Origin: an uncultured Lentisphaeria bacterium
Lineage (GTDB): Bacteria > Verrucomicrobiota > Lentisphaeria > Oligosphaerales > Oligosphaeraceae
Reading direction: 5' to 3'
NCBI GenBank assembly: GCA_945827525.1
Contig: CALZPA010000011.1
Coordinates: 1-33,323, forward strand
DNA: 33,323 bases
Shown: piece after piece, positions 28,266 to 33,323 of the stretch
Numbering within the stretch: the first letter of the stretch is position 1
Layout of the letters: each line of letters starts with the position of its first letter
Notes under the pieces: model-generated
What the model was told of the DNA's origin: nothing
Seen by the model: only the letters and a program-made list of their open reading frames with translations
Database searches by the model: none
Program-made: the position numbers and the translations under genes

Positions 28266-29402
28266 CTACAGGTCCGGCAGCGCCAGGAGCTCCTCGTCAT
28301 CCTCGGCGTAGCGGTCAAGCATATAGGCGTTGTCCGCCTCGAACTTCAGCCAGACCGTGTCGTCCCAGCGGATGGCGCGCTCGTCGAGGGCATAGCCGTC
28401 ATGCTGCTTGATGACGGAGATGCGCCAGTCCTGGACGCGCACCCAGTAGCGCGTGTGGGCGCCCAGGTACACGACCTCCTCGACCTTGCCCTCGAGCAGG
28501 TTCGTGTTCGCGTCGGTGCGCTCCGGGCGGTTCAGCGCGATGGAGAACTTCTCGGGGCGGATGCTGACGTGGACTTCGGCGCCGACGTGGGCCTTCTTGT
28601 CGTTGAAGAGGCGGAGGGTGGGGAAGGCGTCGATGGCGAGGCTGCAGTAGTCGCCGTCGACGCTCTCGATGCGTCCGGAGAAGAAGTTGGTGTCACCGAT
28701 GAACGCGGCGACGAAGCTGGTTCGTGGAGCCTCGTAGAGCTGGGTTGGGGTGCCGATCTGCTCGACGTGGCCGCCGTTGAGGACGGCGATGTGGTCGCTG
28801 ATGGACATGGCCTCCTGCTGGTCATGGGTGACGAAGATGAAGGTGGTGCCGACCTCGTCGTGGAGGGTGTCGAGGTCGATGAGCATGCGCTGGCGCAGCT
28901 TGAGGTCGAGCGCGGCGAGCGGCTCGTCCAGGAGGAGGACCTTGGGCTTGTTGACGAGGGCGCGTGCGATGGCGACGCGCTGTCGCTGGCCGCCGCTGAG
29001 CTGGGCGGGGCGTCGGCTCTCGAAGCCCTCCAGCTGGACCAGCTTGAGGATTTTGGGGATTTCGGTGTCCAGCACATGCTGCGGCTGATGCGTCGCGCGC
29101 AGTCCGAAGGCGATGTTCTCCCACACGGTCAGGTGGGGGAACAGGGCGTAGTTCTGGAAGACGGTGCGGACTTCGCGGCGGTTGGCGGGCAGCTCGGTGA
29201 TGTCGGCGCCGTCCAGGATGACGCGGCCGGCGTCCGGGGGCTCGAAGCCGCCGCAGATTCTCAGCAGCGTCGTCTTTCCGCAGCCGCTGGGTCCCAGCAG
29301 CGAGAAGACCTCGCCCTTCCCGATCGATAGCGTCACATTGTCAAGAACCGTGTTCTTGCCGTAGCGTTTCGTGATGTTCTCAAAGCGCAGGATTTCGTCC
29401 AT
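28266..29402 (-). CDS. potA: Spermidine/putrescine ABC transporter ATP-binding protein
   Basis: Walker A GPSGCGKTTLL, signature LSGGQRQRVAIARAL, Walker B VLLLDEPLAALD, TOBE-like C-terminus. Start MDEILRFENITKRYG at 29402. Confidence 0.93.
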   Translation of the reverse strand: MDEILRFENITKRYGKNTVLDNVTLSIGKGEVFSLLGPSGCGKTTLLRICGGFEPPDAGRVILDGADITELPANRREVRTVFQNYALFPHLTVWENIAFGLRATHQPQHVLDTEIPKILKLVQLEGFESRRPAQLSGGQRQRVAIARALVNKPKVLLLDEPLAALDLKLRQRMLIDLDTLHDEVGTTFIFVTHDQQEAMSISDHIAVLNGGHVEQIGTPTQLYEAPRTSFVAAFIGDTNFFSGRIESVDGDYCSLAIDAFPTLRLFNDKKAHVGAEVHVSIRPEKFSIALNRPERTDANTNLLEGKVEEVVYLGAHTRYWVRVQDWRISVIKQHDGYALDERAIRWDDTVWLKFEADNAYMLDRYAEDDEELLALPDL

Positions 29403-29489
29403 GTCCGCGAACGATGTCCTTCCAGGTGAAAAATGTGTGACCCAAGTGAGAAGTGCCGCTCCCCGACCGAGAGACATGGCGAAAGCCAT

Positions 29490-29519
29490 AATATAATTGT
29501 CAGCCACCTATAATGCCAA
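29490..29519. promoter_or_regulatory. Overlapping divergent promoter candidates between potA and the GDPD gene
   Basis: Minus: TTGGCA-18 nt-TATATT. Plus: consensus -10 TATAAT at 29509-29514 with no clear -35. Confidence 0.35.
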
Positions 29520-29624
29520 CGGCGGACAAAATTTGGCCGGTTCTGTTGCCAGTGCCGGGATGGCGGCTATATTCCTCACCGACCGGGCCATTTCGCCGTC
29601 CACCATCCAGCTTCAGGAACCGCC

Positions 29625-30449
29625 ATGATTCGCACCGCTGCCCAAGACCACATTCTCCTCGCCGCCCATCGCGGCGTCGCGGGGGGCAACATCCCCTGCA
29701 ACACACTCCAGGCCTACCAGATTGCGCTCAATCAGGGTGCCGACATCGTCGAGATCGACGTCTCCGTCACGGCAGACCGCCAGCTCTTCGTCTTCCATCC
29801 CGGCATGGAGTTCTCGCACCTCCGCTCCCAGGCGCAGCTCAAGGATCTGCCGGCGGAGGAGGTTCGCAGGCTCCGCTTCGTCAACCAGGACGGCGCCCCC
29901 ACCGAATGCCCCATCGCCACGCTCGACGAGGTACTCGACCTCCTCCACGGCAAGTGCTTCGTCAACGTCGACAAATTCTGGACGGCTGTGCCGGAGATAG
30001 CCGCCTGCATCCGCCGTCATGGGATGCAGGAGCAGGTCATCGTCAAGGCACCCGTCGAGGAGAAGTTCCTGGACCTTCTCGAGCAGCACGCCCCCGACAT
30101 GCCCTACATGCCCATCATCCAGAACACCGACACCATCACCGAGCAGCTCCTCAAGCGCCACATCAACTACCTGGGGGCCGAAGTCCTCTTCGACTCCGAG
30201 GACTGCCAGACCGCCTCCGAGGCGTACATCGACGCCATGCACCGCCGCGGACTCCTCCTCTGGGTCAACGCCATCGTCTACTACTACAAGGCCCAGCTCA
30301 CCGCCGGACACTCCGACGACGCCGCCATCGTCGGCAATCCCGACTACGGCTGGGGCTGGCTGGCCGACCGTCACTTCGACATCATCCAGACGGACTGGCT
30401 GCTGCCGCTCCGGCTCTATTTCCAGTCGCGCGGACTCAAGGTCCGGTAA
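29625..30449 (+). CDS. Glycerophosphodiester phosphodiesterase family protein
   Basis: AAHRGVAGGNIPCNTLQAYQIALNQGADIVEIDVSVTADRQLFVFHPG. Confidence 0.85.
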   Translation: MIRTAAQDHILLAAHRGVAGGNIPCNTLQAYQIALNQGADIVEIDVSVTADRQLFVFHPGMEFSHLRSQAQLKDLPAEEVRRLRFVNQDGAPTECPIATLDEVLDLLHGKCFVNVDKFWTAVPEIAACIRRHGMQEQVIVKAPVEEKFLDLLEQHAPDMPYMPIIQNTDTITEQLLKRHINYLGAEVLFDSEDCQTASEAYIDAMHRRGLLLWVNAIVYYYKAQLTAGHSDDAAIVGNPDYGWGWLADRHFDIIQTDWLLPLRLYFQSRGLKVR

Positions 30450-30503
30450 GATCGGTCTCTCCCCTCATCTCCGCACCTTCCCCCCCAGCAGAAGGAGCTT
30501 CCC

Positions 30504-33152
30504 ATGACACGTGGTCTGACGCTGTTTCTTGTCCTTGCCGCCCTCTCCGCCTTCGCCCTCGAGCTGCGCGTCCGTGAGCGCAACGGGGTGGCTCTGCTGC
30601 ATCAGGACGGCCTGCCCATCCGCGGACGGATGTTCTGGGGCGGCCCGACCTCCTCCTCCGTCCCCGTCAAGGCAGGTCCGCAGCGTCTCACCATCCGCCG
30701 ACTCGCGCCCTCCGACTTCGACGGCGGGCTCACGTTCCACCTCCGCTTCGGCAAGCGCCCCTCCCTGATACGCTTCAGCCAGCTCGCCGTCACGGACATC
30801 ACCTCGGGCGAGACGCTCCTGCCGCCCTGCTCCTTCGAGAACGGGCTGGCCGACTACCGGCGCCTCTTCCGCCAGTGGCCCGCCCCCGCCGACGCCCCCT
30901 TCGCCGCCGTCGCCCTCGCCCCAGGCAACGGGCCCGACGGTGCCAACGCCATCGAGGTCAAGCTGGACTGGCAGGAGAACAGGCGCTATCCCGACTTCCA
31001 CCTCTACACCATCACCATCCCCACCCGACTCGCCGCCGGACATGAGTACCATATCACCCTCTGGCTGGACAGCGACGTCGAAACCACCCTCTCCCTGGGC
31101 GTCTACGAGCCGCCCCGGGGACGCGGCGGCATGTTCACGGCCAAGCTGTCCGACGGGCAGTTCGAGAACCAGCTCCGCCTGGCCGCCGGCGCCGGCGTCG
31201 ATCTTGTCTCCGTGCCCATCGGCCTCGCCTGGCCTGACCAGACGACCGGCCTCTACGACTTCACCGCCATCGACGACTTCCTCCGCTCCGTCCTGCGCGT
31301 CAACCCCAAGGCCAAGCTGCTGGTCCGCGTCAACGTCAATGCGCCCGACTGGTGGCGGAACGCCTACCCGGACGAGATGATGGGCTGGGATCCCGCCGTC
31401 GCCGCCCGCCACCGCCCCAACTACAGCGTCAGCTCGCGCATCTGGCGCGACGCCGTGCTCACGCATCTCGCCAGGCTCATCGACCATCTTGAGGAAACCT
31501 TCCCCGAGAACATGGCCGGATACCATCCCGGCGGGCAGAACACCGCCGAATGGTTCTATCAGGACTCCTGGTTCAACCACCATCACGGCTTCAGCCCCGC
31601 CGAAACCAAGGCCTTCCGCGAGTGGCTCACCCGCAAGTATGCCTCCGACCAGAGACTCCAGCAGGCCTGGAACGACCCGAAGGCCACGCTGGCCACCGCC
31701 ACCGCACCCGCCGTCGACCGCCGTGAGGGCTCACCCGCCCACGGCATCTGGCTCCTCCCGCAGGCCAGCCAGGATGTCATCGACTTCAATGACTTCCTCC
31801 AGGACGAGATGACCGACGCGCTCCTCGCCATGGCGCGCGTCATCCGCACCCACACCGCCGGACGCAAGCTCTCCGTCTTCTTCTATGGCTATGGCTATGA
31901 GTTCAGCTCCATGGCACGCCCCAGCGCCAGCGGACACAACGCGCTGCGCCGCCTCCTCGACAGCCCCGACATCGACATCCTCTGCTCACCCATCTCCTAC
32001 ACGGACCGGCAGCAGGGCGGCGCCGCCCAGTCCATGGCCGCCGCCGAGTCCGTGCAGCTTGCGGGCAAGGTCTGGCTCTACGAGGATGACACCGCCACCT
32101 ACCTCAGCTCCGGCGACGCGCCCGGCTGGAAGGAGAAAGTCCATACCTCCCTGGAGTCCAGGCAGCTCCTGGTCCGCAACACCGCACAGGAAATCTGCCG
32201 CAACATCGCCTGCTGGTGGATGGATCTCCGACGCGGCGGCTGGTTCAATGACCCGCTTTTCTGGGACGACATGCGGACGCTCGCGGCCATGGAAGCCCCG
32301 CTCCTCCAGAACCCCAGACCCTATCGTCCCGTCATCGCCTCCGTCTACGACGAGCGCTCCATGCTCTATGTGCGAGGCGGTTCCATGGTCTCGCGCCCGC
32401 TCACCTATCTCGGACGCGCTGAACTCGCGCGCACCGGCACCTCCTTCGGGCAGTACCTCCTGGACGACCTGCTCCGAGGACGCATCGACTCCCCCGTCAT
32501 CCTCCTCCACAACGCCTGGGTTCTTGACCAGAGCCAGAGACAGGCGTTCAGGCAGGCCACCGCCGGCAAATGCCTCGTCTGGGGCTATGCCGCCGCCCCC
32601 ATCGATCCGGACAGCCCCACGCCGATGAGCGCCGAGAAGATGGAGGAACTCTCCGGCTTCAGGCTCAGGACACTTCCCACGCTGCAGGAGACCTGCGTCG
32701 TCAGCGCCACCCAACTGGGGCGGCAGCTCGGCCTTCCGGCCACCTGGAGCCTACCCAAGGGCACTCCCTGCCCTCCCCTGCTCTACGCGGTCGTCCCCAC
32801 CGCCTCGCAGCGCGTGCTCGCGACCTGGCCCGACGGCTCGCCAGCCGTCGTCCTCAGCGGCAAAGGCCCAGACGCCAGCATCTTCTGCGCCATTCCCATG
32901 GTGCCACGCCAGCTCCTCCGCGTCGCACTCGGCATCTCCGGACAGGCCACGCTCACGGATGATGACTGCGTTCTCTTCAGCCAACTGCCCTTCATCATGG
33001 TGCACGCCACACACGATGGCCCGGTTCGGCTCCGACTTCCCTATGCCGCCTCCGTCACCGAGGTCATGACCGGACAGCGGCTGGGCGAGCGGCTGTCCAC
33101 CCTCACGCTCAACCTCAAATTCGCCGAAACCAAGGTCCTGCGGCTGGACTGA
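30504..33152 (+). CDS. Secreted glycoside hydrolase, GH42/beta-galactosidase-like
   Basis: Signal peptide MTRGLTLFLVLAALSAFA; DDFLRSVLRVNPKAKLLVRVNVNAPDWW; AFREWLTRKYASDQRLQQAWNDP; DIDILCSPISYTDRQ; KVWLYEDD. Confidence 0.7.
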   Translation: MTRGLTLFLVLAALSAFALELRVRERNGVALLHQDGLPIRGRMFWGGPTSSSVPVKAGPQRLTIRRLAPSDFDGGLTFHLRFGKRPSLIRFSQLAVTDITSGETLLPPCSFENGLADYRRLFRQWPAPADAPFAAVALAPGNGPDGANAIEVKLDWQENRRYPDFHLYTITIPTRLAAGHEYHITLWLDSDVETTLSLGVYEPPRGRGGMFTAKLSDGQFENQLRLAAGAGVDLVSVPIGLAWPDQTTGLYDFTAIDDFLRSVLRVNPKAKLLVRVNVNAPDWWRNAYPDEMMGWDPAVAARHRPNYSVSSRIWRDAVLTHLARLIDHLEETFPENMAGYHPGGQNTAEWFYQDSWFNHHHGFSPAETKAFREWLTRKYASDQRLQQAWNDPKATLATATAPAVDRREGSPAHGIWLLPQASQDVIDFNDFLQDEMTDALLAMARVIRTHTAGRKLSVFFYGYGYEFSSMARPSASGHNALRRLLDSPDIDILCSPISYTDRQQGGAAQSMAAAESVQLAGKVWLYEDDTATYLSSGDAPGWKEKVHTSLESRQLLVRNTAQEICRNIACWWMDLRRGGWFNDPLFWDDMRTLAAMEAPLLQNPRPYRPVIASVYDERSMLYVRGGSMVSRPLTYLGRAELARTGTSFGQYLLDDLLRGRIDSPVILLHNAWVLDQSQRQAFRQATAGKCLVWGYAAAPIDPDSPTPMSAEKMEELSGFRLRTLPTLQETCVVSATQLGRQLGLPATWSLPKGTPCPPLLYAVVPTASQRVLATWPDGSPAVVLSGKGPDASIFCAIPMVPRQLLRVALGISGQATLTDDDCVLFSQLPFIMVHATHDGPVRLRLPYAASVTEVMTGQRLGERLSTLTLNLKFAETKVLRLD

Positions 33153-33187
33153 CTGGCTGGCTGCCCACCACACAACCGAGCCGTTTC

Positions 33188-33235
33188 AGCGAGGCCTGTC
33201 CCGACGGCGGGGTCGCCGTCGGGACAGGCCTCGCT
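33188..33235. repeat. Dispersed hairpin repeat, copy 4, as a perfect 21-bp palindromic stem
   Basis: AGCGAGGCCTGTCCCGACGGC-GGGGTC-GCCGTCGGGACAGGCCTCGCT; shares CCCGACGGC...GCCGTCGGGACAGGCCTCGC with copies near 8564 and 8720. Confidence 0.95.
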
Positions 33236-33254
33236 GCGCTCGGCGGTCGCGCCT

Positions 33255-33323
33255 TCAGGTCAGCTTTTCCCGGTCGAGCTCCTCGCACTGCCAGTCGGCG
33301 ATGGTGCCTTTGGCGGTGTCGAG
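33255..33323 (-). CDS. C-terminal end of a CDS truncated by the window edge
   Basis: Minus strand LDTAKGTIADWQCEELDREKLT followed by TGA at 33255; too short to identify. Confidence 0.4.
   Translation of the reverse strand, partial: LDTAKGTIADWQCEELDREKLT

Noticed and set aside
27486-29330. 614-aa plus-strand ORF
   Set aside because: Antisense to potB and potA.
30465-31586. 373-aa minus-strand ORF
   Set aside because: Antisense to the GH42-like gene and the signal-peptide start region.

Overview
The window holds a CRISPR-Cas locus (about 1-7950) next to a high-GC chromosomal segment with housekeeping, transport and glycoside hydrolase genes. The left edge is a CRISPR array: 36-nt repeat CCGCCTCAAAGCATTACTTTAAGAAGGAACTTCGAC, 14 copies with the first cut by the window edge, and 13 spacers of 33-35 nt. 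On the minus strand follow cas2, a fused cas4-cas1, and a 1440-aa effector whose RuvC motifs identify it as Cas12b/C2c1, so the locus is subtype V-B. Between the array and cas2 is a 95-bp tandem repeat (two full copies plus a partial third). Each copy contains a segment complementary to the CRISPR repeat, so this looks like a tandemly multiplied tracrRNA/anti-repeat region. It is the most unusual feature here. Upstream of cas12b is an AT-rich spacer, then a ~400-bp block of nested low-complexity repeats and a GC-rich hairpin repeat that recurs at the right end. The remainder encodes a GH50-like protein, a protein with two CDP-alcohol phosphatidyltransferase domains, a GH123/DUF4091-like protein, DapB, an S41 peptidase, GlyQS, a sugar epimerase, a membrane glycosyltransferase, FolE, FolD, an FKBP with a Cys/His-rich insert, TsaE, PotABCD, a GDPD-family protein and a secreted GH42-like protein. 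All calls come from reading the sequence and supplied ORFs; no searches were run.
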